Below are positions 25,068-35,011 of a stretch of DNA of 64,000 nucleotides, one piece after another. The stretch's first letter is position 1. Each line of letters begins with the position of its first letter. The notes under the pieces were generated by a model. That model was not told the origin of the DNA. It made no database searches and was given only the letters and a program-made list of their open reading frames with translations. The translations under genes and the position numbers were made by a program. The DNA comes from Bacteroidia bacterium (GTDB lineage Bacteria > Bacteroidota > Bacteroidia > Palsa-965), in NCBI GenBank assembly GCA_023151315.1, contig JAKLJE010000006.1, positions 62,001 through 126,000 of the forward strand, given 5' to 3'.

Positions 25068-27851
25068 ATGACCAACCAGAACCCGGAACAAAAAGCGCGT
25101 GATCATATCGACGAACAGTTGATTGCTTGCGGGTGGATTATTCAGGATAAAAAGCGCCTGAATTTATCCGCCGGTGTTGGTGTTGCTGTCCGGGAATACG
25201 ATACTGATAAGGGTCCTGCCGATTATGTGTTGTTTGTGGATCGTAAAGCGGTTGGTGTGATCGAAGCGAAACGTGAAGAGGAAGGTACTCGTTTGTCCAT
25301 GCATGAAGATCAATCGGAGAAGTATGCAACGGCTAAACTTCGTTTGCTGAACAATGATCCGTTGAACTTTGCATATGAAAGCACCGGAACGGTAACGCGA
25401 TTTACCGATTACCGCGATCCGAAGCCAAGAGCACGAAATGTTTTTACATTTCACAGACCGGAAACATTTCAGCAGTGGCTCAGTGAAGAAAAAACGCTGC
25501 GTGCCAGATTGCTTGACATTCCGGCGCTGCCTGAAGATGGTTTACGTGATTGTCAGATTACAGCAATTAATAATCTTGAGAAATCCTTCAAGGATCAACG
25601 TCCTAAAGCACTGGTGCAGATGGCAACAGGCTCAGGGAAAACGTTCACCGCAATAACATCCATTTACCGCTTGCTGAAATTCGCGAAAGCGAAGCGCGTG
25701 CTTTTTCTCGTGGATACAAAAAACCTCGGCGAGCAGGCAGAAGGAGAATTCAGAGCGTATACGGCCAAAGACGATAATCGTCTGTTTACGGAGTTGTATG
25801 GCGTAACGCGATTGAGCAGCTCGTTTATTCCGGGAGATTCGCAGGTGTACATCAGCACCATTCAGCGCATGTATTCCATATTGCGTGAAACGGATCTCGA
25901 TGAAAGTGCGGAAGAAGAGAATCCGAATGAATCCCGATTCGAAAATAAAGCACCGATCCCTGTTGGATATAATGAGAAAGTGCCGATGGAGTTCTTCGAC
26001 TTCATTGTGATTGATGAATGTCATCGCAGTATTTACAACTTGTGGAAACAGGTGTTGGAATATTTCGACGCGTTTCAGATCGGACTCACGGCAACACCGG
26101 ATAACCGGACATTCGGATATTTCAATCAGAATCTGGTTTGCGATTACGGTTACGAGAAAGCTGTAATTGACGGTGTACTTGTTCCGTACAATGTGTTTAC
26201 CGTGGAAACGCAAATCACTAAGCAAGGAAGCAAGATTTCCATTGGTGAAAAAGTTGATAAACGCGAACGTCTCACACGAAAGAAATTCTGGGAAGCCGTT
26301 GATGAAGACATTGAGTATAGCGGTAAACAACTGGATAAGGATATTGTAAATCCGAGTACCATTCGTACAATTATTCGTGCTGTGAAGGACAATTTACCTG
26401 CGATGTTTCCTGATCGCATGGATGCAAACGGACAGTTCGAAGTTCCGAAGATGCTCATCTTCGCGAAATCGGATTCTCATGCTGAAGACATCATTGATAT
26501 CGTACGCGAAGAGTTCGGTGAAGAGAATAAGTTCTGTAAGAAAATCACATACAGAAGTGATGAAGATCCGAAATCCGTATTGCAGCAATTCAGGAACGAT
26601 TACTATCCGCGTATTGCTGTTACTGTAGATATGATTGCAACGGGAACAGACATTCGCCCGCTTGAAGTTTTATTATTCATGCGCGATGTGAAAAGCCGTT
26701 CCTATTACGAGCAGATGAAAGGTCGCGGTACAAGAACCTGTTCTGTGGAAGAGTTACGGGCCAAAGGAACGCCATCTGCAAAATACAGTAAAGATCATTT
26801 TGTAATCATCGATGCAATAGGTGTGGAGAGCTCGCAGAAAACGGATAGTCGTCCGCTGGAAAAGGCTCCGGGCTTGTCGTTGAAAGATGTGTTGCAGAAT
26901 GTGGCTGTTGGAAATACGTCGGAAGAAATGCTGAGTACGCTCGCCAACCGATTGATACGTTTGGAACGTCAGCTCAGTGACAAAGACAAACAACAGTTTG
27001 CAGAGCGTGCAGGAGGAAGAACCATTAATCAGGTTGTAAAGCAATTGCTGCATGCACATGATCCGGATGCAGTGACCGTAGTGCAAACGGAAACACGCAA
27101 TAAGTTACGCGGACAATCTCCTGCCGAAATAGACAAGGCCATTGCCAAAGGAACGCAGCTGTTGATTGATAATGCCGTTGCGGTATTCAATGATCCTGAC
27201 CTGCGCGATTTTATTGTGGATATCCGTAAAAAGTACGATCAGATCATTGATGTGGTGAATATCGATTCCATTACCAATATCGGTTGGGTGAAAGATCAGG
27301 CGGCAGTTGCAAATGCAACCGTAAGTGATTTCAAAGCCTGGATTGAATCGCACAAAGATGAGATTACAGCTTTACAGATATTTTACGCCCAGCCTTATCA
27401 GCGTCGGGAATTCTCGTACAAAATGATTAAAGATTTGTGCGAGCGTTTGAAAACAGAGAAACCGGCTCTGGCGCCCTTGAAAGTATGGCAGGCGTTCGAG
27501 CAGATTGAAAAAGCAAACGGTTCAGCCAAGAATGAGTTGATTGCTTTGGTGTCGCTTATACGACGTGTGGCGGAAATTGACCAAACGCTGACTTCATTTG
27601 ATAAAACTGTCGACCGGAATTTTCAGGAATGGGTATTTAAAAAGCAAGCCGGAAAAGTAAAGTTTACAGAAGAGCAGATGCAATGGCTGCGCATGATGAA
27701 AGATTATGTGGCAAGCAGTTTTCACATAGACCGCGACGATTTTGATTTGAGTCCTTTCAACGCTGAAGGTGGTTTGAGTAAAATGTGGAAGTTGTTTGGG
27801 GAGGAGACGGATGGGATAATTAATGAGTTGAATGAAATATTAGCAGCGTAA
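25068..27851 (+). CDS. hsdR: Type I restriction enzyme, R (translocase-nuclease) subunit
   Basis: 927 aa. The N-terminal PD-(D/E)XK nuclease has D52 in GPADYVLF and E66-x-K68 in VIEAKRE. The SF2 translocase core has Walker A ATGSGKT (K191), DECH near 313 (VIDECHRSIYNLWK), LTATPDNR near 344 and QMKGRGTRTC near 555. The C-terminal third is helical and would contact HsdM. It cuts unmethylated DNA after ATP-driven translocation, together with HsdS (29545) and HsdM (36092). It is first in the locus, with the variant palindrome just upstream. The next gene starts 3 bp after its stop. Confidence 0.95.
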   Translation: MTNQNPEQKARDHIDEQLIACGWIIQDKKRLNLSAGVGVAVREYDTDKGPADYVLFVDRKAVGVIEAKREEEGTRLSMHEDQSEKYATAKLRLLNNDPLNFAYESTGTVTRFTDYRDPKPRARNVFTFHRPETFQQWLSEEKTLRARLLDIPALPEDGLRDCQITAINNLEKSFKDQRPKALVQMATGSGKTFTAITSIYRLLKFAKAKRVLFLVDTKNLGEQAEGEFRAYTAKDDNRLFTELYGVTRLSSSFIPGDSQVYISTIQRMYSILRETDLDESAEEENPNESRFENKAPIPVGYNEKVPMEFFDFIVIDECHRSIYNLWKQVLEYFDAFQIGLTATPDNRTFGYFNQNLVCDYGYEKAVIDGVLVPYNVFTVETQITKQGSKISIGEKVDKRERLTRKKFWEAVDEDIEYSGKQLDKDIVNPSTIRTIIRAVKDNLPAMFPDRMDANGQFEVPKMLIFAKSDSHAEDIIDIVREEFGEENKFCKKITYRSDEDPKSVLQQFRNDYYPRIAVTVDMIATGTDIRPLEVLLFMRDVKSRSYYEQMKGRGTRTCSVEELRAKGTPSAKYSKDHFVIIDAIGVESSQKTDSRPLEKAPGLSLKDVLQNVAVGNTSEEMLSTLANRLIRLERQLSDKDKQQFAERAGGRTINQVVKQLLHAHDPDAVTVVQTETRNKLRGQSPAEIDKAIAKGTQLLIDNAVAVFNDPDLRDFIVDIRKKYDQIIDVVNIDSITNIGWVKDQAAVANATVSDFKAWIESHKDEITALQIFYAQPYQRREFSYKMIKDLCERLKTEKPALAPLKVWQAFEQIEKANGSAKNELIALVSLIRRVAEIDQTLTSFDKTVDRNFQEWVFKKQAGKVKFTEEQMQWLRMMKDYVASSFHIDRDDFDLSPFNAEGGLSKMWKLFGEETDGIINELNEILAA

Positions 27852-27854
27852 TTT

Positions 27855-29513
27855 ATGTCTAAGAACAAAACCCACTCAACTAAAAAGTTTAAATTTTCCA
27901 AACATCTAGAAATCGGCTCTCCTGATGCCGAGACAGATAGATTGTTAATGGATGCTTTCATCCAGAATGATGCTTTAACATCTCTTCTTGATGCGCAAAA
28001 TCAACGTTCTATAATTATTGGTAGGACTGGAAGCGGAAAATCTGCTTTGCTAAAGTATATTGAGAATACGCAAGATCGCGTCACTCGTATTGAACCAGAG
28101 GCAATGTCCTTGCGGTATTTGTCAAACTCAAATATCCTTCAGTATTTCAAAAGTTTAGACGTTAACTTGAACTTTTTTTATAAGGTCCTGTGGAAGCATG
28201 TTTTTATTGTAGAGCTACTTAAATTGTATTTTGGGGAGGAAAGGCAACGGAAACAGAATATTTTGGAGTCTTTGAAGGAGAAGTTGTTTGCTCAGAATCC
28301 GAAGAACAAAGCCAAGAAGGAGCAAGCCTTAGATTATTTGAAAAATTGGAGTAAAGATTTTTGGGAGAAAACGGAACATAGAATTAAGGAACTAGAGAGA
28401 AATATTGAAAGCAAATTTTCTAGTGAAACAGGTATTGGAGTGAAAGACTTTGCCAAGTTAGGTGCAGAAATGCATAATGAGGAGCGGTCAAGAGTATTGA
28501 CAGAAGTAAAAACTAAAGCTGAGAAGGTTATTAATGATTCACAGGCTGAAGAGATATTTCAGATTATCGCAATTATGAAGGAAGAGCTTTTTATTGATCA
28601 TCATAGGAAACACTTCATTATTATTGACGACCTAGATAAAGAATGGATTACTTCTGATGTGCGTTATGATTTGATTGGAGCGATGATTGAAGTAATTAAG
28701 GAGTTTCAAGTCTTTGAAGGAGCCAAGATCATAATTTCATTGCGTGATAATTTGTATCAATTGATTTTTTCAGGAACCAGACACAAGGGGGGACAACGTG
28801 AAAAGTTCAAACCGCTTTATGTCAATTTGGAGTGGTCTGTTAGTGATTTAAAGCTCTTTTTAACTAAGAGACTGGAAATTGTTTCTGAAAACAATATAAC
28901 AGTTAAGACTGCTTTTGATAAGATATATTCTAATCGAATTACAGGTTTTGATTACATGATTGAGCGAACATTTTATAGACCTAGAGATGTTATTTCGTAT
29001 GTAAATCATGCCATTGAGAACGCAGAGAATAAGACACATTTTACGTTAGATATTATTCACAAGGCAGAGATTCCGTATTCAATTGATCGATTGCAAGCTA
29101 TCGAAGATGAATGGGGCGAGAACTATGGTAATCTGGAGGAAGTATATAAATTTCTTCGAGGGAAATACAATGGTTTTAGACTTCAGAATATCAAAGAAGA
29201 TGAGTTTGAAGATATTTATTTGTCCGAATTTCCTGAGAAGCATTTCCGAGGGGAGTTATTGTCGCTTGTTTCAAGATGGAAAACAGATGAGATACGATTT
29301 CCAGTTTTTCGTAAAGAGATGATTTATTTGCTTTATACAATAGGCATATGTGGTATCAAGAAGAGTGCAAATTATCCAATTTATTTTTTCTATGATAAAG
29401 AAGCAGCGATCACGGTGAATGATATAAATAATGATTGCAAGATTTATGTGCATAAAGCCTTTTATTCAGCATTGAGAATTAACACGAAAGAATTGGAACA
29501 GGACTCCTATTAG
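27855..29513 (+). CDS. P-loop ATPase of the Sll1717 type
   Basis: 552 aa. Walker A is GRTGSGKS (56-63) and Walker B is HFIIIDDLDKEW near 254-262. A long helical insert with coiled-coil character (about 120-235) separates them, and the C-terminal half is helical. I associate this layout with the Sll1717 P-loop family, often found in defence islands. It starts 3 bp after hsdR and precedes hsdS by 31 bp, so it is embedded in the restriction operon. It is not a known type I subunit. It may be a separate abortive module or a regulator of the nuclease. Confidence 0.75.
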   Translation: MSKNKTHSTKKFKFSKHLEIGSPDAETDRLLMDAFIQNDALTSLLDAQNQRSIIIGRTGSGKSALLKYIENTQDRVTRIEPEAMSLRYLSNSNILQYFKSLDVNLNFFYKVLWKHVFIVELLKLYFGEERQRKQNILESLKEKLFAQNPKNKAKKEQALDYLKNWSKDFWEKTEHRIKELERNIESKFSSETGIGVKDFAKLGAEMHNEERSRVLTEVKTKAEKVINDSQAEEIFQIIAIMKEELFIDHHRKHFIIIDDLDKEWITSDVRYDLIGAMIEVIKEFQVFEGAKIIISLRDNLYQLIFSGTRHKGGQREKFKPLYVNLEWSVSDLKLFLTKRLEIVSENNITVKTAFDKIYSNRITGFDYMIERTFYRPRDVISYVNHAIENAENKTHFTLDIIHKAEIPYSIDRLQAIEDEWGENYGNLEEVYKFLRGKYNGFRLQNIKEDEFEDIYLSEFPEKHFRGELLSLVSRWKTDEIRFPVFRKEMIYLLYTIGICGIKKSANYPIYFFYDKEAAITVNDINNDCKIYVHKAFYSALRINTKELEQDSY

Positions 29514-29544
29514 ACACCGTCGTTTAATTAGATAATTACGTATT

Positions 29545-30771
29545 ATGGAGTTAGTGGAACAGAAAAGAAAGTGGAAATGGATTAAGCTTGGGCAAGCTGC
29601 TAATGTATTGGACAATTTGAGGCGACCGATTAACGCAGCTGAACGTGAAAAGCGCATCTTGGGTAAAGACGAGTCTCTCCTTTATCCTTATTATGGTGCG
29701 ACAGGGCAGGTCGGATACATTGACTCATACTTAACCGATGGAGAATATATTCTGGTTGGTGAAGATGGTGCACCATTTCTGGATAATTTCAAGTCAAAAG
29801 CCTATAAAATTAAGGGCAAAGGCTGGGTGAATAATCATGCTCATATTTTGCAAGAAGTGGAATCTATCACGATCAATGATTTCATTCTCTACTACCTGAA
29901 TTCTATAAATTATCGGCCGTATGTAAATGGAACAACTCGACTGAAGTTAACCAAAGGCAGTTTGGTTGAGATTCCATTTCCAATCCCCTCAATCGCGGAA
30001 CAACACCTCATCGTCTCCAAAATCGAATCTCTTTTCAGTGAGCTTGACAAAGCTGTGGAAAGTTTAAAGACGGCGCAGCAGCAGTTGAAGACATATAGGC
30101 AGAGTGTTTTGAAGTGGGCGTTTGAGGGGAGGTTGACGAATGAGAATGTGAAGGAGGGAGAGTTGCCGGAGGGGTGGGATATGAAGACATTAAGTCAAAT
30201 TGGAACGTGGAAGGGTGGTGGAACACCAAGTAAATCGCGAAAGGAATTTTGGGAAAAGGGATCAATCATGTGGGTTTCTCCTAAGGATATGAAGTCGAAA
30301 GTGATAACTGATACGATTGATCGAATTACTAATGAAGCAATCCAAGAGTCATCGGCCAAGTTGATAGATAGTGGTTCGATATTATTTGTAGTTCGAAGTG
30401 GAATCTTGCGACGCACTTTACCTGTTGGGCTCACAACAATGGAAGTAACAGTTAATCAGGATTTGCAGGCACTAACCCCAGCACATGTTCTACCTGATTA
30501 TGTTTATTGGTACGTTGTGGGTAAGAATGAAGACATCCGAAGGGATTGCAGTAAGGATGGTACTACAGTTGAAAGTATCGAATCGGTTAAACTGAGGAAT
30601 TATAAAATTCCTATCTGTACGGATAATGAACAAAAATTAATTGTACAAGAAATCGAATCCCGCCTCAGCGTTGCCGACAAAATGGAAGCAAGCATTACTG
30701 AAAGTTTACAGCAGGCGGAGGCGTTAAGGCAGAGTATATTAAAGAGGGCGTTTGAGGGGAAATTGGTATAA
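29545..30771 (+). CDS. hsdS: Type I restriction enzyme, specificity subunit
   Basis: 408 aa with two target-recognition domains, each followed by a conserved helical spacer: IPSIAEQHLIVSKIESLFSE near 150-170, and a matching region near 365 (EQKLIVQEIESRLSVADKMEAS, written here as residues 363-384 only in part). The repeats AQQQLKTYRQSVLKWAFEGRL and the C-terminal ALRQSILKRAFEGKL are near-identical. That suits a pseudo-symmetric HsdS reading a bipartite site. It directs both methylation and cleavage. Confidence 0.94.
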   Translation: MELVEQKRKWKWIKLGQAANVLDNLRRPINAAEREKRILGKDESLLYPYYGATGQVGYIDSYLTDGEYILVGEDGAPFLDNFKSKAYKIKGKGWVNNHAHILQEVESITINDFILYYLNSINYRPYVNGTTRLKLTKGSLVEIPFPIPSIAEQHLIVSKIESLFSELDKAVESLKTAQQQLKTYRQSVLKWAFEGRLTNENVKEGELPEGWDMKTLSQIGTWKGGGTPSKSRKEFWEKGSIMWVSPKDMKSKVITDTIDRITNEAIQESSAKLIDSGSILFVVRSGILRRTLPVGLTTMEVTVNQDLQALTPAHVLPDYVYWYVVGKNEDIRRDCSKDGTTVESIESVKLRNYKIPICTDNEQKLIVQEIESRLSVADKMEASITESLQQAEALRQSILKRAFEGKLV

Positions 30772-30782
30772 AGATTATAAAG

Positions 30783-32387
30783 ATGATATTTAGAATTCAC
30801 GAAATAGAAGTTATCGACAACCCACATTTTGGTTGTTGTGTGTTTAATCTTACTAATAAGAATCTGGAAGGCTGGCAAATTGAGAGAAAGGACCCATCTC
30901 GTGAAGGACCATATTTCAGTGTTTTAATAGGGCCGAATGGGGCGGGTAAAAGCAATGCACTGCAACTTATCATTAATATTTTTCGAGAATTATCATTCTT
31001 GCAAAAGAATGGCACCAGAGGATATTTCGTTGTGGGAGGATTTTCAATTGTTTACGAGATAGGCAGTGTAACCTATCGCTTTGGTAATATACTTTATGAT
31101 GACGGAGTTAAACGCGTTGTGGAAATCTCTAATAAAGCAAAAGTTAGAGGAGCTTGGTGGCTTCACGATTGGAGTGATAGAAAGGGTGAACCGCGAGCCT
31201 ATACAGACTTACACTTGCCTTTCAATCTTTTAGTATCTGCACAGTTAATCTCAGATAAGTTTCCTTACTTGAGCGATACCTCATTCCCGGGTTATACCTA
31301 TTTGGGTATTAGAAACGGGAAAACCACGGCTGGCACGCGTAGTTTAGTTAAAAGAACGGTGGATATAATCATAAAAGCCCTTGAAGAGCCTTTTTTGAAG
31401 TACATGATTACTCGTTCGGCAGAGTTCTTAGGTGCCGATCAGATAACTGTCAAATATAAGATATTACAGCGTGGGCGTTTTTTTTCAGGAACAACGACCG
31501 AGAATTCATTCGGTCAATGGTACGGAGATCCACCGAAGGAAATATCTACAAGAGAGAAATGGTATTACAATAATTTTGATAAGTATAGTGCGAATAAGGG
31601 TTTCTTTAATAGACTTGCTACTTATTGTAATGAAATTATTCTTAATGAAACTCACTTTCAACCATACAGAGATGAAGAACATCCTAATGCATTGCGATAT
31701 AGTTTTACAGAGAATTCAGATATTCAGAAACACGCGGTGTATATAAAAGCTTTGTATGAGTTGGGAATTATTTCTTATCCTGTAATTGGATTAGAGAATA
31801 CCGCTGGTTCTTATGATTTAACAGAAAGCAGTTCTGGAGAATACAATTTTTTGACTTCTATATTATCAATAGCGTCAAGCTTACGGTCGCAAAGTCTCGT
31901 GTTGATAGATGAACCCGAAATTAGCTTGCATCCTAATTGGCAAATGCGGTACTTCTCATTTCTGAGGCGGGTGTTCAGCGATTTCCCGGATTGTCATTTT
32001 ATTATTTGTACTCATTCTCACTTTTTAATCTCTGACTTACCGGGGGATCAATCTAAAATTCTTTCGATGAGTCGTAAAACAAAGGAGTCTCATTCAGAAA
32101 AGGAAATCAAAAAATCACCAATTCTCGTTAAACGCATTAATGCAAAAACCACATTCGGGTGGTCCGCAGAACAAGTACTATTGGACGTATTCGACGTTCC
32201 TACAACTCGCAATTTCTACATCGCTGAGCGTCTTTCTGAGATTTTAAAAAAGGCTTCCGCATCAAAGAATGTTGATTTGAGTGAATATAGGGAGGAACTG
32301 ATTAAATGGTATAATACTCTCCAACCCAATGATCCATTACATTACACAATAGAACAAATTTTAAAGCGTTCAAAATGGCTCGATTAA
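30783..32387 (+). CDS. ptuA: Septu-like ATPase PtuA
   Basis: 534 aa, ABC/SMC-type ATPase of the AAA_21 kind. Walker A IGPNGAGKS is near 49-57. The signature-like ESSSGEYNFLTSI is near 348, Walker B LVLIDEPEISLHP near 372, and the H-loop ICTHSH near 411. The next gene, overlapping by 13 bp, encodes an HNH nuclease. An ATPase plus HNH pair of these sizes is the arrangement of Septu. PtuA controls the PtuB nuclease and responds to phage (family knowledge). No reverse transcriptase is nearby, so it is not a retron-Septu. Confidence 0.82.
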   Translation: MIFRIHEIEVIDNPHFGCCVFNLTNKNLEGWQIERKDPSREGPYFSVLIGPNGAGKSNALQLIINIFRELSFLQKNGTRGYFVVGGFSIVYEIGSVTYRFGNILYDDGVKRVVEISNKAKVRGAWWLHDWSDRKGEPRAYTDLHLPFNLLVSAQLISDKFPYLSDTSFPGYTYLGIRNGKTTAGTRSLVKRTVDIIIKALEEPFLKYMITRSAEFLGADQITVKYKILQRGRFFSGTTTENSFGQWYGDPPKEISTREKWYYNNFDKYSANKGFFNRLATYCNEIILNETHFQPYRDEEHPNALRYSFTENSDIQKHAVYIKALYELGIISYPVIGLENTAGSYDLTESSSGEYNFLTSILSIASSLRSQSLVLIDEPEISLHPNWQMRYFSFLRRVFSDFPDCHFIICTHSHFLISDLPGDQSKILSMSRKTKESHSEKEIKKSPILVKRINAKTTFGWSAEQVLLDVFDVPTTRNFYIAERLSEILKKASASKNVDLSEYREELIKWYNTLQPNDPLHYTIEQILKRSKWLD

Positions 32388-33004
32388 GCGATCGTCAGAG
32401 AAAACAGATTGAGAATAAGTTCGAATTTTCGACTAATGAACGATTCCTGATTCGGCAGTACAAGGGAGAATGGGAGCATGAAAAGCTGGAACCTTTGATT
32501 CGGAAAATCAGAAAACACTATTTAAATGAACAAGGTGAACTGTGTTCGTTCTGCAGGTTACCATTTCGCGAGGATATTCAAGTAGAACATTTTGTTCCAA
32601 AGGCCGGTAAATATGGGAGACCAGAATTCACTTTTTACGCGCAAAACTTATCAGTAGCATGTAAGCATTGTAATTCAAAAAAATCAACTAATAATGACAT
32701 GATTCCTTATACTCGAACACCATATCCTCAAAGCGGAATTTATTTTAGAATTGCACATCCGCACTTTGACGATTACTTCGAGCATATTGAAATCGTCGAT
32801 CGGTCTCGCTACGTTGGCAAGACACTAAAAGGTAGGCGTACTATTGAGCGATGCAAACTTTACGATCCTGTAATAGTCGGAGTGCTTGTGAAGGCAATGA
32901 GGTATGAGGATGATCCGCTAATTCAGGGGGTCCTTCGAATTAGAGAAATGCAAGGGGATTTTAAAAGAACTATTGATAGGTTGATGGACCGAATATTTAA
33001 GTAG
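32375..33004 (+). CDS. ptuB: Septu-like HNH nuclease PtuB
   Basis: 209 aa. The zinc-binding and catalytic HNH pattern is complete: CSFC (C57, C60), VEHFVPK (E71-H72), then N91 and CKHCN (C96, C99, N100). The overlap with the ATPase gene (13 bp) indicates coupled translation. In Septu the HNH protein cleaves DNA or tRNA when released from ATPase control; which substrate applies here is unknown. Spacing to the next gene is 20 bp, so the transcript likely continues. Confidence 0.85.
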   Translation: MARLSDRQRKQIENKFEFSTNERFLIRQYKGEWEHEKLEPLIRKIRKHYLNEQGELCSFCRLPFREDIQVEHFVPKAGKYGRPEFTFYAQNLSVACKHCNSKKSTNNDMIPYTRTPYPQSGIYFRIAHPHFDDYFEHIEIVDRSRYVGKTLKGRRTIERCKLYDPVIVGVLVKAMRYEDDPLIQGVLRIREMQGDFKRTIDRLMDRIFK

Positions 33005-33024
33005 TACACAATAGCATTCTTCAA

Positions 33025-34311
33025 ATGAAGGAGATAAAAGAAATATTTTATAATCTCTTCTGGCAAAATAGAGCTTGTCAGAACCTATTCTTGTTATCCA
33101 AGGAAGAGCTCTTGGATACTAAGACGCTGAAGTATGGAGATGATACATTTTATGTTTCTTTTCCGAGGATCATTCTTTCTAACATTGAGTCAAAAGGTGA
33201 TTTTCTCTATGAAAAAATTAAGTTGAGGACCGAGACACATACGATCAAATCAGAATCTGCAATTAACACGACTATTGAAAAATATACTCCAATTTTTGAA
33301 GCGTTTTATGACACTAAATTAGGGCGATCTTTCGATAAGATTTTTCAAGATTTTCAAAAGGAAGGCCTGGCTCCTTTCAGTGATTTGATATCGTCGCTTT
33401 TCAGTGATGGTCAGGATGGTTTTGAATCTGCTGCGATTAGTTTTCTGCACAAGTATGAGCTTATAGGACACCATATCAAAGACATGGATCAGCTAAGTAA
33501 ATATTTTGAGAATGATGTTGTTCAGAAGCTTTTGAAAAGTGTGATGTCTGAAGAAAATCTATGGGCAGTTCTTGAAGTAGTGAAGTCATTTAAAGATAGA
33601 TACGTTAGTGAGGTGTATAAAGGATTGTACAATTCCAATCAGGTACTCGTGAGTTCTTTTCATGATATTGATAATTATGAAGATCGCTTGAGATTGTTCA
33701 GTATCCTTTATGAGGGTGGAATCATTAGAAGTAGCTCCGAAGATTCTTTTCTTGAGTGTGTGAATTGTGAGCCTGCGGTTTATCGTGGTGTTTTATCTTT
33801 AAAAACAGACCCTATTAAATTGAAAGGTTTTGTTTGTCCAATTTGTGGGCAACCGCTGACATTTTTTGTTCCATACGAATTGGATAGTACAATTTACAAT
33901 ATTGTTAAGGCGAAGGATGGTTTGCTTCAAGATGCATTACTTTACAAGTTAGATTCAAAGAAAATAAAGTACAGTGCGAACAAGTTGTTACTAGAGGATA
34001 TAGAGATTGACTGTTCATACGAACTCAATTCTAAACTATATGTCGTCGAATGCAAAATGTATAAGCAATCAAATGGTGAAGCAAGATTGAAAACTAAAAT
34101 GAAGAGGCACTTTTCCAAGCTTGTGCGTGATATAATTCGGGTGCAGAAGCATTATAAGAAATCGAGTAAAAGAATTGTGCCGATTTTACTTGTTAATATA
34201 AATAGTACAAAGTTGTTGACGGAAACACTGGAAGAGTTGAAAAAGAACAATCGGCATCATTTGTTTCAGAACGGGAGAATTGTCACAATAAACGAACTGC
34301 CGTTATTGTAA
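33025..34311 (+). CDS. Zinc-ribbon protein with C-terminal PD-(D/E)XK-like domain
   Basis: 428 aa. The N-terminal 230 residues are helical and unassigned. Two Cys pairs near 245-275 (ECVNCEP, FVCPICGQP) form a zinc ribbon. Near 328-345 the pattern DIEIDCSYEL then LYVVECKMYK gives D...E-x-K, as in PD-(D/E)XK nucleases. No system I know includes exactly this protein. Its place, 20 bp after ptuB and 30 bp before another unknown gene, suggests a third component of the Septu-like unit (inference). Confidence 0.68.
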   Translation: MKEIKEIFYNLFWQNRACQNLFLLSKEELLDTKTLKYGDDTFYVSFPRIILSNIESKGDFLYEKIKLRTETHTIKSESAINTTIEKYTPIFEAFYDTKLGRSFDKIFQDFQKEGLAPFSDLISSLFSDGQDGFESAAISFLHKYELIGHHIKDMDQLSKYFENDVVQKLLKSVMSEENLWAVLEVVKSFKDRYVSEVYKGLYNSNQVLVSSFHDIDNYEDRLRLFSILYEGGIIRSSSEDSFLECVNCEPAVYRGVLSLKTDPIKLKGFVCPICGQPLTFFVPYELDSTIYNIVKAKDGLLQDALLYKLDSKKIKYSANKLLLEDIEIDCSYELNSKLYVVECKMYKQSNGEARLKTKMKRHFSKLVRDIIRVQKHYKKSSKRIVPILLVNINSTKLLTETLEELKKNNRHHLFQNGRIVTINELPLL

Positions 34312-34341
34312 TTATTATTACCAAGTATTGCAAAATAAAGC

Positions 34342-35004
34342 GTGGCCAAACATGAAATGAAATTAATTCTTAAATCGGAGAATTCTGCAATTGAACACGG
34401 CGAGGTGATATGCGCTATGGTTCAAGGGTTAATAGATCAGAAGCTGGATTTTCAGGCTTTCATTGCTCTGTCCACCGGAATAGAGTATTTAGGGGCGTTC
34501 CTCGATAATTTTCCATTCAGTAAATATGGGAAGTCAGAATTAAGATTCACAAACGCACTGAAATTGTTGTTTCAAGACAAGTGGTATCATGATAATGCCC
34601 TCTGGATGTTTCAACAAGTTCGCGGCCCCTTGATACATCAATGCAGGACAGGTGACTCAGTATTGTTGACTTCAAATTGTGTTCACAAAATTGACCTCGC
34701 AGAAAATCGAAAAGTTATCGAAGGAAAAACACAACTGGTGTTGGAGCAATTGTTCGAGGACTTTAAATCAGCCTATGCCAAGTTGAAAGTTCTGGCTTCA
34801 GAAAATACGGAAAGAGTTTCTCCAGTTAAACGAGATGAGCCTTTCTCAGCCGTTTACTCTTATTCTGAATATTTTGTAAGTGGCACTGTTAATGCTCCTC
34901 CTTATTATACCGGAACAACTGCAACAGCTGTAATGATGGTTAAGGATAGGAAAATTGGATTGCCTGCATTCAAGAAATTGAAAAAGAAGAAAAGGAGGAA
35001 ATAG
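34342..35004 (+). CDS. Hypothetical protein, 220 aa
   Basis: The start is GTG at 34342; an ATG five codons later (34357) is an alternative. The N-terminal 150 residues are helical (GEVICAMVQGLIDQKLDFQA). The C-terminus has a Tyr-rich stretch and ends in a strongly basic tail (KKLKKKKRRK) that would suit nucleic-acid or membrane contact. I do not recognise the family. It is the last + strand gene of the ptuA-ptuB-zinc-ribbon run before a - strand block. Confidence 0.65.
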   Translation: MAKHEMKLILKSENSAIEHGEVICAMVQGLIDQKLDFQAFIALSTGIEYLGAFLDNFPFSKYGKSELRFTNALKLLFQDKWYHDNALWMFQQVRGPLIHQCRTGDSVLLTSNCVHKIDLAENRKVIEGKTQLVLEQLFEDFKSAYAKLKVLASENTERVSPVKRDEPFSAVYSYSEYFVSGTVNAPPYYTGTTATAVMMVKDRKIGLPAFKKLKKKKRRK

Positions 35005-35011
35005 GGGTTAG

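Noticed and set aside
25632-26330. A 232-aa - strand reading frame inside hsdR, and similar long antisense frames elsewhere
   Set aside because: They lie wholly within strongly supported genes, have no recognisable domain, and reflect codon structure of the true frame.
30783-33004. A retron-associated PtuAB
   Set aside because: No reverse transcriptase or msr/msd-like structure was found on either side.
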